64,000 nt of DNA from Acidobacteriota bacterium (GTDB taxonomy: Bacteria > Acidobacteriota > Terriglobia > Terriglobales > Acidobacteriaceae): positions 558,001-622,000 of the forward strand of contig JAJZBZ010000002.1 of the NCBI GenBank assembly GCA_021846275.1, given 5' to 3'. Below the pieces are notes generated by a model, which was given only the letters and a program-made list of their open reading frames with translations, was not told the origin of the DNA and did no database searches. Positions within the stretch are counted from its first letter, which is position 1; the number at the start of each line of letters is the position of its first letter. A program made the position numbers and the translations under genes. Positions 8,279-17,650 of the stretch are shown here, one piece after another.

Positions 8279-8309
8279 CCGGGCGGCCTGTGCGGCTGCC
8301 CGGTTTTTT
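8279..8309 (+). terminator. Rho-independent terminator after the outer membrane protein gene
   Basis: CCGGGC (8279-8284) pairs with GCCCGG (8298-8303), with additional pairing inside, and is followed by six Ts at 8304-8309. It lies 26 nt past the stop codon and also separates the gene from the convergent minus-strand gene. Confidence 0.8.
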
Positions 8310-8327
8310 GCATGGATGCGCCTGCGC

Positions 8328-9149
8328 CTAATCGGCGCTCTCGTATTCGGCATCCTCTACAGCGGTAAAGCGGTCGGTGTCGACGTCGTACAAGCGGCAA
8401 AATCGAGTCGTTCGGCGTATTTTAAGAGCATCAACGTAGTCTATCCATCCCATGATGTAAAGGGACTTCTTCCTGAACGCCAGATATGAGAATTCCTCCG
8501 CAGAAACAGGCTGCTGTCGCTCAAACAGGTATGGGCTGGAGCAACCCGGCTTAAGCGTCACATTGCATTTAAGCCCACTTTTTCCCTCCCACGGGCGTTT
8601 GGCAGGCAATGGAGACTTACTGTCGGCTATATAAAACTCGTAGAAAACCTCTTGGATTGTCGCCGCCGTCCCGCCCAAGTTCACGATGTAAAACTGGCCG
8701 GACATCATAGAGCCTTCAAAAACCCGGTTTGGAACTTGAAACGAAGTGCTTCTATGCTCTTTGAAATAGAAAGTCCTGACCTGAAGCCTGGGCCTTTGGG
8801 TTTGAACGAGAGTATCTTCGGCGATCTCTATTTGTCGCTCAAGATTGCCGAGGGTTCGGAAAGCAGCGATAACACCGATAAGGCCGACGACAAACAGTCC
8901 GATGTTGGGTAAGTTTTCAGGACTCAGGAGACGACGGAGATAGCCTTGCGGTTCGTCCTTCGGCCAGCGACACTCTATTGCGGTGCCGTTCCCCTCTACT
9001 ACGCATGTCGCGGCTCCTTGCGGTGCGCTCAGGTGGGGAGTGGATGTGTTGCCATTCGTCTGACTGCCGCTGATTTGTCGACTTTTATCCTGCCCATATC
9101 CGGGCAGAACGAGCGCGACGAGCGCGGTGATTACCATACGCCTAAGCAT
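8328..9149 (-). CDS. Membrane-anchored protein of unknown function
   Basis: A 273-residue protein with an N-terminal signal-like segment (MLRRMVITALVALVLPGYG), a Ser/Thr-rich region, and one transmembrane helix at about 86-104 (GLFVVGLIGVIAAF). A short coiled-coil-like stretch (LERQIEIAEDTLVQ) is followed by a soluble domain of about 150 residues with VRTFYFKE and FYIVNLGGTAATI. The layout resembles uncharacterised proteins common in acidobacteria and planctomycetes that put a TM helix before a beta-rich domain. The base composition is AT-richer than the neighbours. No function can be assigned. Confidence 0.75.
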   Translation of the reverse strand: MLRRMVITALVALVLPGYGQDKSRQISGSQTNGNTSTPHLSAPQGAATCVVEGNGTAIECRWPKDEPQGYLRRLLSPENLPNIGLFVVGLIGVIAAFRTLGNLERQIEIAEDTLVQTQRPRLQVRTFYFKEHRSTSFQVPNRVFEGSMMSGQFYIVNLGGTAATIQEVFYEFYIADSKSPLPAKRPWEGKSGLKCNVTLKPGCSSPYLFERQQPVSAEEFSYLAFRKKSLYIMGWIDYVDALKIRRTTRFCRLYDVDTDRFTAVEDAEYESAD

Positions 9150-9461
9150 GATCTGATAATCGTACCCTCAAAACCATCCATCCTGCATATTCCAGACCGA
9201 TTGCGTGGTTGTGGATAACGTTGCCGTTTCGGACCGGGTAATCGCGCACAACTCATCCCTGCCATCGGCGACCATATCGACCACACAAGGCCCATCCAAC
9301 GCCCTTCCTCTGGATCAGAAGAGTTTCCGAGATTCTGGAAAAGTTTGCTCGCGACCCACTTCCAGAAGGACCATCCGCGTGGCGGACGCGCGCACGCTTC
9401 CTCGCTCCAGCGTTTGTCGGCGCCTTCGCGCGCCGACCATGAATGATCCGGCCACGCGGCG
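9150..9461. other. Spacer with one perfect DnaA-box sequence
   Basis: The 312 bp between two minus-strand genes contain no gene I can support. At 9210-9218 there is TGTGGATAA, the exact complement of the DnaA box TTATCCACA. A single copy may be chance. Confidence 0.4.
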
Positions 9462-10928
9462 CTACCAGATGCCCACCTGTCCGCGCACCGACTCCAGCAG
9501 CCGCGCCGGATCGTAGCCCACGCCGTCCTTGAAGACTGTCACAATCTTCTCGATGTCCTCGATATGCAGCGACGGGTCGCCCTTGACCAGGACCAGGTCG
9601 GCGTCCTTGCCGGCGGCAATCGTGCCCACATGGCCCATGCGGCCCTCGTAGACGGCTCCGTTGCGCGTGGCAATCGAGATGGCCTCGACCGGCGAGAATC
9701 CTGCTTCGACGAGCAACTCCACCTCGCGCTGATCGCCAAAGCCCGGCAACACTCCGCCGTTGCCGGTAGGGTCCGGCCCGGCCAGCAACAGGCCGCCGGC
9801 GCGGGCAAAGGCAAGCTCGAAGTCCATCTCCTTGCGAAAGAGCGCGGTCATCGGCGAGTTTTGCGGAATCGCCGCGCGCAGCGTCAGATAGCTGGTGAGC
9901 GCCGCCGGAGCCAGGGCATCGGTGAAGCGGCGCGTGAGCGGCGGACGGCCCGGCACCATCGCCTCAAAGACGGGCAGCGTCGAGGTGACGGCCACATGGT
10001 GCTCGATGAGCGAGTGAATCAGCGCCTGCACGGCAGGGTCCGTGATCGAGCGGCTCATCCAGCTTCGCTCGCCATCGGTCGGGCAGGCGTCCGGCTTCTT
10101 TGTGGTCGAAAACTCCGTATCCGTGAAGATTGGCCCGTGCTCCAGATCGTCGATTCCGAGCGCAATCGCCTCTGGCCAGGTGACCGAGCAGAGATGGCCG
10201 GTCAGCTTGTGGTGCTGCGCGTGCGCCTCGGCAATCGCCGCGCCCAGCTCGTCGCGCGAGATGTCCATGTAGGCCTTGAACGAAGTCATCCCCTCCGACG
10301 ACCAGAAATCGACCATGCGCCGGGCCTCGTCGGCGTCCTTGAGCGAGTGCATCTGGGCAAACTGGGTCGGCGCACCTTCGAGGTAGGGCGCGGAAACATC
10401 CATCTTCGGCCCCGGCATCGCGCCGGAGTTGATCTGCGCGGCGATGCGCAGGTCCGTATACGGCTCCACGCTGCCGGTCGTGCGCATGGAGGTGACGCCG
10501 CTGGCCAGATAGAGCCGCGGCGCGGTGTAGGGCAGCTCGGTGACGTAAAACCCAGGCCCGCTGCCAAATCCATCGGCGCGTTCGGTCGAAATCGACGCCG
10601 AGTAGTAGAGATGGTCATGCAGGCCGACCAGACCAGGAAAAACCGTCTCGCCGGTCCCGTCGATCCGCTTCATGCCCTCCGGGATGGCGGCCTGCGCCTC
10701 GGGTCCGACGTAGACGATCGAGCCGCGCTCGACGATGACCGCCTGATCGGCGCGGGCCGCCGCGCCTGTGCCGTCGATGACACGAACGTGCTCCAGCGCA
10801 AAACCCGCGTCGGAGATGGAGATCATCGCCTTCGTGGAAAAATCCTGAAAAGAAGAAGGCGGCTGGGCAGAAGCCACAGCCGCGCAGATGCCGAGTACCG
10901 CGAAGATTCTCGTTCTCATTCCGCGCAC
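9462..10928 (-). CDS. Secreted amidohydrolase (imidazolonepropionase/prolidase-like)
   Basis: A 488-residue metal-dependent hydrolase of the amidohydrolase superfamily with a signal peptide (MRTRIFAVLGICAAVASAQ), so it probably works in the periplasm. The first metal-binding HxH is in VGLHDHLYYS near residue 103. Further histidines follow (GHLCSV, DDLEHGPI). The C-terminal part has the usual VEAISIATRNGA and GKDADLVLVKGDP composite-domain motif. Relatives cleave cyclic amides or Xaa-Pro dipeptides; the substrate cannot be told here. GTG 10928 gives the full frame, but ATG 10919 is an equally likely start. It ends the dnaN-proximal cluster, 24 nt after dnaN. Confidence 0.88.
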   Translation of the reverse strand: MRGMRTRIFAVLGICAAVASAQPPSSFQDFSTKAMISISDAGFALEHVRVIDGTGAAARADQAVIVERGSIVYVGPEAQAAIPEGMKRIDGTGETVFPGLVGLHDHLYYSASISTERADGFGSGPGFYVTELPYTAPRLYLASGVTSMRTTGSVEPYTDLRIAAQINSGAMPGPKMDVSAPYLEGAPTQFAQMHSLKDADEARRMVDFWSSEGMTSFKAYMDISRDELGAAIAEAHAQHHKLTGHLCSVTWPEAIALGIDDLEHGPIFTDTEFSTTKKPDACPTDGERSWMSRSITDPAVQALIHSLIEHHVAVTSTLPVFEAMVPGRPPLTRRFTDALAPAALTSYLTLRAAIPQNSPMTALFRKEMDFELAFARAGGLLLAGPDPTGNGGVLPGFGDQREVELLVEAGFSPVEAISIATRNGAVYEGRMGHVGTIAAGKDADLVLVKGDPSLHIEDIEKIVTVFKDGVGYDPARLLESVRGQVGIW

Positions 10929-10952
10929 CCCTGTTTCGATTTCCTCGTCCGG

Positions 10953-12131
10953 TCAGATGCGCATCGGCATCAGCACATAACGATATTTGTAGAGGGAATC
11001 CGGATCCTCCGGTCGCATCTGCCCGGCTGACTGCGCATCCTTGAACTCGATGCGAACCTCGCCCTCGTTGCCGATTGCCTTCAGAAAATCCAGCATGTAG
11101 ACGCTGTTGAAGCCGACGTAGATGGGGTCAAAGTTGTACGGCGTCTCAATCGAATCCTCTGACTCGCCGGACTCTGTCGACTGCGCCTGAATCTTCAGTT
11201 CATTCTGCTCCAGACGCAGACGGATCGCGCCCGACCGCTCCTCGGCAAACTGGGCCACGCGGCCAATCGCAGCCGAAAGCTCCGCCGAACGGACAATCGC
11301 AAACTTGTTGTTCTCGCGCGGCAGAACGGCCTCGAAGTTCGGGAACTGGCCGGTGAGCTTCATCGAGCTGAGCGAGCGATGCCCAATCGAAAAGAACATC
11401 CTCTGGTCATCTTCGGCAAAGGCAAAACTCTCCGCTTCGCTCGACTGAATCAGGGAATAAATCTCCGCCAGCGCCTTGCGCGGAATCAGCGTCCGGCGCT
11501 CGCCGGAGATTCCATCGAGCGGCTCTTCCGTCTTCTCGATGAACGAGAGACGATGGCCATCCGTCGCAACCATCGCGATCGAATCCGGCTTCAGAATGAG
11601 CAGAGCGCCGTTGAGCGTGTAGCGCGATTCCTCGCTGGAGATGGCAAAGATCGTATGGCTGATCAGCTTCCGCATGACGGCCGTTGGCAGCGAAACCGAA
11701 GCACCCGCCGGCATCTCCGGCACCTGGGGATAATTCGCCCGGCCAAGCCCGACCATCTTCGTATTCGACCGTCCGGAGCGAATCTGCACCCAGTGATTCT
11801 CCAGCACCTTGATCGATACATCGCCATCGCCAAGCAGCTTCACGTAGTCGAAGAGCTTGCGCGCCGGAATCGTGCAGGCTCCCGGCTTCTTCACCTTCGC
11901 GGCGCAGGAGGTGCGAATCGCCTGATCGAGGTCCGTTGCCGTAATCCGCATCGAATCTCCTTCGGCCTCCATCAGCAGGTTGGAGAGAATCGGAATCGTC
12001 GTCTTGCGCTCAATCACCGCCTGAATCGCGCTCAACTCGTTCAACAGGTCTTTGCGGCTTACTGTAATCTCCATCGCTGCTCCCCCGGTGGAGTGAGCTG
12101 CGGCCTCTGTCGGTAACGCGGTTGTGCTCAT
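10953..12131 (-). CDS. dnaN: DNA polymerase III subunit beta (sliding clamp)
   Basis: The ring-shaped processivity clamp of the replisome. The three-domain fold is evident from ERKTTIPILSNLLMEA, ATDGHRLSF (domain II) and the C-terminal YKYRYVLMPMRI, the classic MPMR end that contacts partners. The length is 392 with this start. A second start, ATG 12074 (MEITVSRKDLL), has a strong GGGGGAG ribosome site and is where homologues usually begin. ATG 12131 also has GGAGAG. dnaA is not a neighbour here, and a long DnaA-box-like spacer lies upstream. Confidence 0.96.
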   Translation of the reverse strand: MSTTALPTEAAAHSTGGAAMEITVSRKDLLNELSAIQAVIERKTTIPILSNLLMEAEGDSMRITATDLDQAIRTSCAAKVKKPGACTIPARKLFDYVKLLGDGDVSIKVLENHWVQIRSGRSNTKMVGLGRANYPQVPEMPAGASVSLPTAVMRKLISHTIFAISSEESRYTLNGALLILKPDSIAMVATDGHRLSFIEKTEEPLDGISGERRTLIPRKALAEIYSLIQSSEAESFAFAEDDQRMFFSIGHRSLSSMKLTGQFPNFEAVLPRENNKFAIVRSAELSAAIGRVAQFAEERSGAIRLRLEQNELKIQAQSTESGESEDSIETPYNFDPIYVGFNSVYMLDFLKAIGNEGEVRIEFKDAQSAGQMRPEDPDSLYKYRYVLMPMRI

Positions 12132-12802
12132 GCTTCTCTCCACGACGCCAGTCTCTGCGTGATGCCAAGATACACCATGCCACAGAGTTCCTGCTCTTCA
12201 CGGCGAATACTGACTTTTCGCCTGCATCGATTGTATGAAAGCCACGGCCATCTGCACAGGTGGAAAAACGCGCGGTTGTGGTGAAAACAACTGCTGGATC
12301 ATCCGGAGCGGTTCCTGTGCGGCGGATCGGAAGTCGTCAACACATCCGTCCAATCTCGTTGGTGGACGGAACTACGCACCTGCGCGAGAGTACGGAAAAA
12401 AGCACAAACATGGAAATACATTCGCAGTCGTAGCCGTAGGCGTGGCAGTAAAAGTGGAAAAACACAGAACAACCGCATGGATACAGGCGAAACCAACCGC
12501 CCGGGTTTTCCAAAACCGCGCTGTGGAATTGAGGACAAGAGGAAAACCACCCACAAACCCGGTTTGCATGCCCGTCTTTCTCCACGATCTTCACCGCCAG
12601 TCAAAATCCCCCTGTGGAAACGCGGGTCGCATGCGTGCAAAGCGCGTCTGCGAGCAGCCCCGGCGCGCCTTTGCGCAACGCTCGTTTTCCAGCGTCCGGG
12701 CACGATCCACCACATCCACAGTCAGGCCGAAGAGCGAGGAAAATCGTATCGCGGCACCCGCAAAGCGTTGCCCGGCGGCGTGTCTTCCGTTTGCCGATTC
12801 TT
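12132..12802. other. Long dnaN upstream spacer with DnaA-box-like sequences
   Basis: This 670-bp non-coding stretch upstream of dnaN has repeated TGTGGA-type words: GGTGGAAAAACG at 12259-12270, AGTGGAAAAACAC near 12453, CTGTGGAATTG near 12520, CTGTGGAAACG near 12611 and CATCCACAG near 12713. Purine-rich GAAAA tracts are frequent. None is a perfect TTATCCACA box. It may be the dnaN promoter region, or part of an origin or DnaA-titration site (inference). No protein gene is supported. Confidence 0.4.
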
Positions 12803-15028
12803 TCAGACGGATTGGGCGTGCAGCTCGCCGCTGACGCGCTCCATTACGCCGGCCCAGTCGCCCGGCGCAGCCTGGCGAAACAGCCGCATCGTCCCGTACC
12901 ACGGCGTGTGCTCGATCTCCTGCATCCAGCGCCAGTCGCCCTGCCACGGCAGCAGCACCCAGCAGGACTTGCCCATCGTCGCGGCCAGATGCGCAATCAC
13001 CGTGTCGGTTGTGATCACCCGATCAAGCCGAGCCACCACCACCGCCGTATCCGCCAGGTCGCGCTCCGCGGACGAGGCATCCAGCAGCGGAAAGCCGGTC
13101 GGCAGCCGCGCCCGCACGTCGGCAATCTGCTCCGCGGCAGCGCCTTTTTGCAGCGAAACCCATTCCTCATCCGGGTGCGCGAGCAGCAGCGGCAGGAAGC
13201 TCTCCAGCCGCGTCGATCGCTCGCGGTCCGCGGCATAGCGCGGATTCCCCGCCCAGCAGATCCCGATCCTCGGCCTGCGTGGCCCACCGCTCGCGGCGCA
13301 TTCGTCCGTTGCCTGCTCCACCGAAAGCTCCAAAGGCGGCGGAACGGTCTCCAGCGTCGTGCCAAAGATCCACGGCAGGCTGAGCAGCGGCACATGCCAG
13401 TCAAAGGCCGGAATCGATTCACCCGCCGCAAGGCACACGCCGCCCAGCCGCTCGATCTCCGGCCGCAGCAGCCGCACCAGCGGCGGCTGCACCTCGACCA
13501 CCAGTCTCGCGCCGCTCCGCGCGAGCAGCGGCAGAAACCGCGCAAACTGAATCGTATCCCCCAGTCCCTGCTCGTAGTGGACAAACAGCCGGGTGCCAGC
13601 CAGTGGCTCGCCGCGCCAGCGGGGCTGCTGAAATCGCCTCGGTCGCGGATGCACGTCGCGAAAATCCAGCCGCGCCTCATAGTTCCGCCAGCCCTCGGCC
13701 ATCCACCCGGCTCGCAACTGCGAGAGCGCCAGGTTATAGCGCGCGCCCGCGTGCAGCGGATCGAGCGCGACCGACCGCGCATGCGCCGCAATCGCCTCCT
13801 CCACGCGACCCACGCGCAGCAGCGCGTTGCCCACATTCGAGTCCGCCGTCCGATGTCCGCGCGCCGCCGCCTGCCGGAAAGCCGCAATCGCATCCTCCAG
13901 ATGCCGCTGGCCGCCGCTGGCGCTGTGCCGCGCCAGCGCCAGAATCCCGCGCCCGTTGGCCACCTCCGAGTGCGTCGGCTCGGCTTCGGCGGCGCGATCC
14001 AGCCAGGCCTCCGCGCGCGCAAACCGCGCCGTCTCCGCGCTTGCCTCCAGCTCCAGATAGCTCATCGCCACCATCACGTCCACGCAGCGGCCATCCACGT
14101 CGAGCGCCCGTTCGTAGCAGCCGCGCGCCTGCGGAAACGCCTTGCGCAGCCGCAGCAGATTGCCAAAGTTCAGCAGCGCCGAAACCAGCTTCGGCTCCGC
14201 CGCCAGCGCCTGAGCGAAGCATGGAACCGCCAGATAATCCCGCCCATCCGCCACCAGGCAGACGGCCATATTCCCCCACGCCGCCGCAAACCCCGGACGC
14301 AGACGGATCGCGCCCTCGTAGCAGCCAATCGCCTCACGATGCCGGCTGAGCTTTGCCGCGCAGAAGCCCGCCGCGAAAAGCCCGTCGGCATGCTCCGGAG
14401 CCAGCGCGATCAGCGCGCGAAAGCACTCCAGCGCCGGCGCAAACTGCTCCATCCTCGCCAGTGCCGCGCCCAGCCCGTGCAGCGCCACCGGCGACTGAGG
14501 TTCGAGCAGGAGCGCGCGACGAAAACAGGCCAGGGCCGCCGCCGCGCGCCGCGTCGCCAGCATCACCTCGCCCAGCCCCGTCAGCGCAGGCAGAAAAGCC
14601 GCGACCGTCGCAGCCGGCAGCGCCAGCGCCCGCTGATACGCCGCCTGCGCGTCGTTCCACTGGCCCAGCGCCTGCAACAGTGAGCCATAGCTGGCCCACC
14701 CCACACCCGACGCCGGGTCCAGCTCCAGCGCCGCCTGCGCCAGTCGCAGCGCCTGCGCCGTCTGCCCGCCACGGCGAGCAATCAACGTCAACCCCAGCAG
14801 CGCCGAAACCCGCGTCCCGCGCTCGCCTTCGAGCGCCACGCGATAGCTTTCGGCCGCCGCGTGGATGCGTCCCTCGGCCAGATGCCGGTGTGCGTCGCCG
14901 AGCGCACGGCTGGGACCGTACTCGCCTGCCGCCACGCTGCGCGCGTTCGCAGCGCCGTCCGCCCGCTCGCCCACGGGCAACGCGACGAAGCCCTGCGCGT
15001 CGGGAAGGAAACTCTGCGTCGAAGTCAT
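12803..15028 (-). CDS. TPR protein with C-terminal glycosyltransferase-9/41-like domain
   Basis: A 741-residue protein. Residues 40-470 form about a dozen TPR units (for example AAWGNMAVCLVADGRDY, ADSNVGNALLRVGRVEEA). Residues 490-741 look like a GT-B nucleotide-sugar-binding half: FVHYEQGLGDTIQFARFLP, then PRIGICWAGNPRYAADRERS and VITTDTVIAHLAATMGKSCW. This TPR-plus-glycosyltransferase arrangement recurs in bacteria and resembles O-linked GlcNAc transferases or ADP-heptose transferases. The substrate is unknown. It is transcribed away from tgt and ends before the dnaN spacer. Confidence 0.85.
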   Translation of the reverse strand: MTSTQSFLPDAQGFVALPVGERADGAANARSVAAGEYGPSRALGDAHRHLAEGRIHAAAESYRVALEGERGTRVSALLGLTLIARRGGQTAQALRLAQAALELDPASGVGWASYGSLLQALGQWNDAQAAYQRALALPAATVAAFLPALTGLGEVMLATRRAAAALACFRRALLLEPQSPVALHGLGAALARMEQFAPALECFRALIALAPEHADGLFAAGFCAAKLSRHREAIGCYEGAIRLRPGFAAAWGNMAVCLVADGRDYLAVPCFAQALAAEPKLVSALLNFGNLLRLRKAFPQARGCYERALDVDGRCVDVMVAMSYLELEASAETARFARAEAWLDRAAEAEPTHSEVANGRGILALARHSASGGQRHLEDAIAAFRQAAARGHRTADSNVGNALLRVGRVEEAIAAHARSVALDPLHAGARYNLALSQLRAGWMAEGWRNYEARLDFRDVHPRPRRFQQPRWRGEPLAGTRLFVHYEQGLGDTIQFARFLPLLARSGARLVVEVQPPLVRLLRPEIERLGGVCLAAGESIPAFDWHVPLLSLPWIFGTTLETVPPPLELSVEQATDECAASGGPRRPRIGICWAGNPRYAADRERSTRLESFLPLLLAHPDEEWVSLQKGAAAEQIADVRARLPTGFPLLDASSAERDLADTAVVVARLDRVITTDTVIAHLAATMGKSCWVLLPWQGDWRWMQEIEHTPWYGTMRLFRQAAPGDWAGVMERVSGELHAQSV

Positions 15029-15109
15029 CGCTGCATACGATTCTCCGCGCTATCACCGCGCAGAGGCGCTTGAAGGCGGCGAAAAACGCAGCCCCGGTTT
15101 CAGAATGAA

Positions 15110-16258
15110 TCAGTCGCGCGGGTCAGGTTCCGTTTGCTTCGGGGCCTGCCTCGCGGCAGGTGGCGCGTCCAGCTCCGCGCGCAGCCCGGCCATCGTGTCC
15201 AGATAGAAGGCCAGGTTGTGCATCGTTGCCAGCGTCCCGCCCAGCGGCTCGCCGGTCTGCATCAGGTGCCGCAGATAGGCCCGCGAATACCGTCGGCAGG
15301 TCGGGCAGGAGCAGGCCGGGTCCGGCGGCAGCTTGTCGTCGGCAAAGCGCCGGTTCTTGATGTTCATGCGCCCCTCGCTGGTGAAGAGCAGCCCGTGCCG
15401 CGCCGCGCGCGTCGGAATCACGCAGTCCATCATGTCCACGCCCATGCGCGCGTACTCGACGATCTCATCGGGAAATCCGACGCCCATCACGTAGCGCGGC
15501 TTGTCGGCCGGCAGCAGCGGCAGCGTCTCGGCAATCACCTCGCACGTCAGCTCGCGCGGCTCGCCCACGCTCAGCCCGCCAATCGCGTAGCCGTCAAAGT
15601 CCATCTCGACCAGCCGCTCGGCCGACTCGCGCCGCAGATGCCCGTACATGCCGCCCTGCACAATCCCGAACAGCGACTGCGTCTGCCCGCCCAGTTCTTC
15701 GTGCCAGGGAACCCGGTGCGCCTCGGCGCGAAAGTGATCGAGCGACCGCCGCGCCCACAGCATCGTCACGCGCAGCGACTCGCGCGCCCGCGCCTCGTCC
15801 GCCGGATACTCGGTGCACTCGTCAAAGGCCATGCAGATGTCGGCGCCGAGCGCGATCTGCACGTCGATCGAGTGCTCGGGCGTAAACAGGTGGCTCGACC
15901 CATCGAGATGCGAGCGAAAACGCACGCCCTCGTCGGTCAGCTTGCGCAGCCCGGCGAGCGAAAACACCTGAAACCCGCCGGAGTCCGTCAGCATCGCGCG
16001 CGGCCAGGCGATGAAGCGATGCAGCCCGCCGAGCGAGCGAATCAGCTCATGCCCCGGCCGCAGATACAGGTGATAGGTGTTGCCAAGAATGATCGCCGCG
16101 CCCAGCGATTCCAGCGTCTCCTGCGGAATGGCCTTGACCGTGCCCTGCGTGCCGACGGGCATGAAGACCGGCGTCTCGACGGTGCGATGCGGCAGATGCA
16201 ACCGCGCCCGCCGCGCCCCCGAAGCCGCCGTACCCAAAAGCTCAAATCGCAGGCCCAC
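15110..16258 (-). CDS. tgt: tRNA-guanine (queuine) transglycosylase
   Basis: A 382-residue enzyme that swaps guanine-34 of GUN-anticodon tRNAs for the queuosine precursor preQ1. The substrate-binding loop MLTDSGGFQVFSL, the VMGVGFPDEIVEYA stretch and the nucleophile motif MDCVIPTRAARHG are intact. The zinc site CSCPTC with a downstream histidine is present. The family length is normal. The start MGLRFELLG at 16258 matches homologues. It stands alone with its own promoter region of about 200 bp shared with the divergent toxin-antitoxin operon. Confidence 0.97.
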   Translation of the reverse strand: MGLRFELLGTAASGARRARLHLPHRTVETPVFMPVGTQGTVKAIPQETLESLGAAIILGNTYHLYLRPGHELIRSLGGLHRFIAWPRAMLTDSGGFQVFSLAGLRKLTDEGVRFRSHLDGSSHLFTPEHSIDVQIALGADICMAFDECTEYPADEARARESLRVTMLWARRSLDHFRAEAHRVPWHEELGGQTQSLFGIVQGGMYGHLRRESAERLVEMDFDGYAIGGLSVGEPRELTCEVIAETLPLLPADKPRYVMGVGFPDEIVEYARMGVDMMDCVIPTRAARHGLLFTSEGRMNIKNRRFADDKLPPDPACSCPTCRRYSRAYLRHLMQTGEPLGGTLATMHNLAFYLDTMAGLRAELDAPPAARQAPKQTEPDPRD

Positions 16259-16442
16259 AGAGAGATTCTACCTGCGCGTTCGCGTCGAATCGGCGACGTG
16301 CAGGACAGATTGCCGCGCAGAACTTTTGCACCAGTCAACAAAATATCCGCCACGAAAGACCGAAACGTTGCGGAGTCCAGCGTCGGCAAATTCGCCAGCA
16401 ATACGTTCGGACTGGTCGTCGGAAGCGATACGATTCGTCAGT

Positions 16443-16461
16443 TGTAATGGAATCCATTACA
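16443..16461. promoter_or_regulatory. Palindromic operator of the CopG/PIN module
   Basis: A perfect 9-bp inverted repeat around one central base: TGTAATGGA at 16443-16451 and TCCATTACA at 16453-16461. It lies 15 nt upstream of the antitoxin start, where ribbon-helix-helix antitoxins usually bind to repress their own operon. A further partial half-site GCGTAATA follows. Confidence 0.75.
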
Positions 16462-16476
16462 GCGTAATATCGAGGC

Positions 16477-16797
16477 ATGGCGACTGCTGCAGCGAGGAAG
16501 TCGAAGGTCTACACGATCAGCCTGCCGCCGGAGCTGGCGCAGAAGGCTGAGGCGCTGGCGAAGCGGGACAGTCGCACGATGAGCGAGCTATTCCGGGAAG
16601 CCTTCCGCAGCTACTCCGCGCAGCAGGCGCGGGCGACGCTGGATGAGCTGGGCGAGTACGCGGCAGGCCGCAATCCCAACGGCTATACCGAGACCGATGT
16701 ACCCCGGCTGATCAAAAATGTGCGCCGGACTCTTCATGTGGATGCGCGCAAGGAAGCGCGAAGCGACAAGCCGCGCCGTCGCAGCGCAAGCAGGTGA
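16477..16797 (+). CDS. CopG/ribbon-helix-helix antitoxin
   Basis: A 106-residue DNA-binding antitoxin. Residues 9-45 form the ribbon-helix-helix (KVYTISLPPELAQKAEALAK, then TMSELFREAFRSY), which dimerises and binds palindromic DNA. The rest, ending in a basic KPRRRSASR tail, would bind the toxin. The stop overlaps the toxin start by 4 bp (GTGA), and the perfect palindrome upstream points to autorepression. It forms a type II toxin-antitoxin pair with the next gene. Confidence 0.88.
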   Translation: MATAAARKSKVYTISLPPELAQKAEALAKRDSRTMSELFREAFRSYSAQQARATLDELGEYAAGRNPNGYTETDVPRLIKNVRRTLHVDARKEARSDKPRRRSASR

Positions 16798-17189
16798 TTG
16801 TCGTCATCGACACCAACGTCTGGATCTCCGCGCTCCAGTTTGCGAAGCGTCGCGGCACACCCACGCTGGCGCTCGAAAGAGCAATGAGCGAAGACGTGAT
16901 TGCCACCTGCGCGGAAATTGACGCGGAAATCATGCGCGTTCTCACGGAAAAGTTCGGCTGGGAGCAGCACCGGGTTGACCTGGCGCTGCAAACCATCCTC
17001 GCGCGGGGAATGCGCCTGCGAATCCGCGGCAAAGTCCGGGTTTGTCGCGACCCCGGCGATGATATGTTTCTGGAATGCGCCGCGCTGGCAAAAGCCGATC
17101 TGCTGATTGCAGGCGATAAGGATCTGCTTTCCCTCGGCACGTATGGGGGTGCGCGCATCATCACGCCTGCGGAGTATCTGCACGCATGA
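16794..17189 (+). CDS. PIN-domain toxin (putative ribonuclease)
   Basis: A 131-residue PIN protein of the type found as toxin in type II modules (COG1569-like). The acidic catalytic positions are visible: D6 in VIDTNVWIS, the Glu/Asp pair in EIDAEIM, and D90/D105-type residues in DPGDDMFLECA and LIAGDKDLL. The usual activity is Mg-dependent RNA cleavage that stops growth. It starts at GTG 16794 overlapping the antitoxin stop, so the two are translationally coupled. Confidence 0.88.
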   Translation: MIVVIDTNVWISALQFAKRRGTPTLALERAMSEDVIATCAEIDAEIMRVLTEKFGWEQHRVDLALQTILARGMRLRIRGKVRVCRDPGDDMFLECAALAKADLLIAGDKDLLSLGTYGGARIITPAEYLHA

Positions 17190-17249
17190 TCGCGGGTGCG
17201 GCCCGACTCGCAGGAAAATTCCGCACCCGTTGCGCCGTGTCCCGCCCGC

Positions 17250-17495
17250 TCAACCCACGAGCTGGCGAATCTTCTGCTCGATCATGTGGCAGGGGATGAA
17301 CATTGGCTTCTCGGTGCATTGCATTTTCAGCGTGGCCGAGGCTGCGTCGTAGGTCCACTCAAACCGCATCCCCTGGTACTCCGTTGCGTCGGCGTCGCCG
17401 CTCAGTTGAATTCCCTCCGCCTGCGCCGAGGCGAGCAGCGAAGCGTACTTCTCCGCCGTCAGGTTGTCGATGGTGATCTCCGGACATCCGCTCAT
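17250..17495 (-). CDS. Conserved small protein of unknown function
   Basis: An 81-residue soluble protein beginning [19 protein letters not shown] and containing QYQG-like [16 protein letters not shown] and two Cys residues (C4, and C in KMQCTEKP) plus a CH motif ([10 protein letters not shown]). The ribosome site GGGAGG lies 7-8 nt before ATG 17495. Its ordered composition and strong start make it a likely real gene. I know no function. It sits between the toxin gene and the rpoD terminator on the minus strand, oriented like rpoD. Confidence 0.65.
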   Translation of the reverse strand: MSGCPEITIDNLTAEKYASLLASAQAEGIQLSGDADATEYQGMRFEWTYDAASATLKMQCTEKPMFIPCHMIEQKIRQLVG

Positions 17496-17650
17496 GGTTT
17501 TTCCTCCCAATCAGCACAGTAGCAAAAACTCAAATAATTCCCTGCAGCATTGCATGCGGCAGCCGCGCGGCTCACTCCGCGCCGCGCGGCAGTTGCTGCG
17601 CTCCCGCTGGTCGCGTGGGTGCCGGGGGTGGAAGACGCCCGCGAAAACAG

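Noticed and set aside
9205-9516. A 103-residue frame in the spacer before the amidohydrolase
   Set aside because: Random-looking composition and overlap with the 3' end of the amidohydrolase gene.
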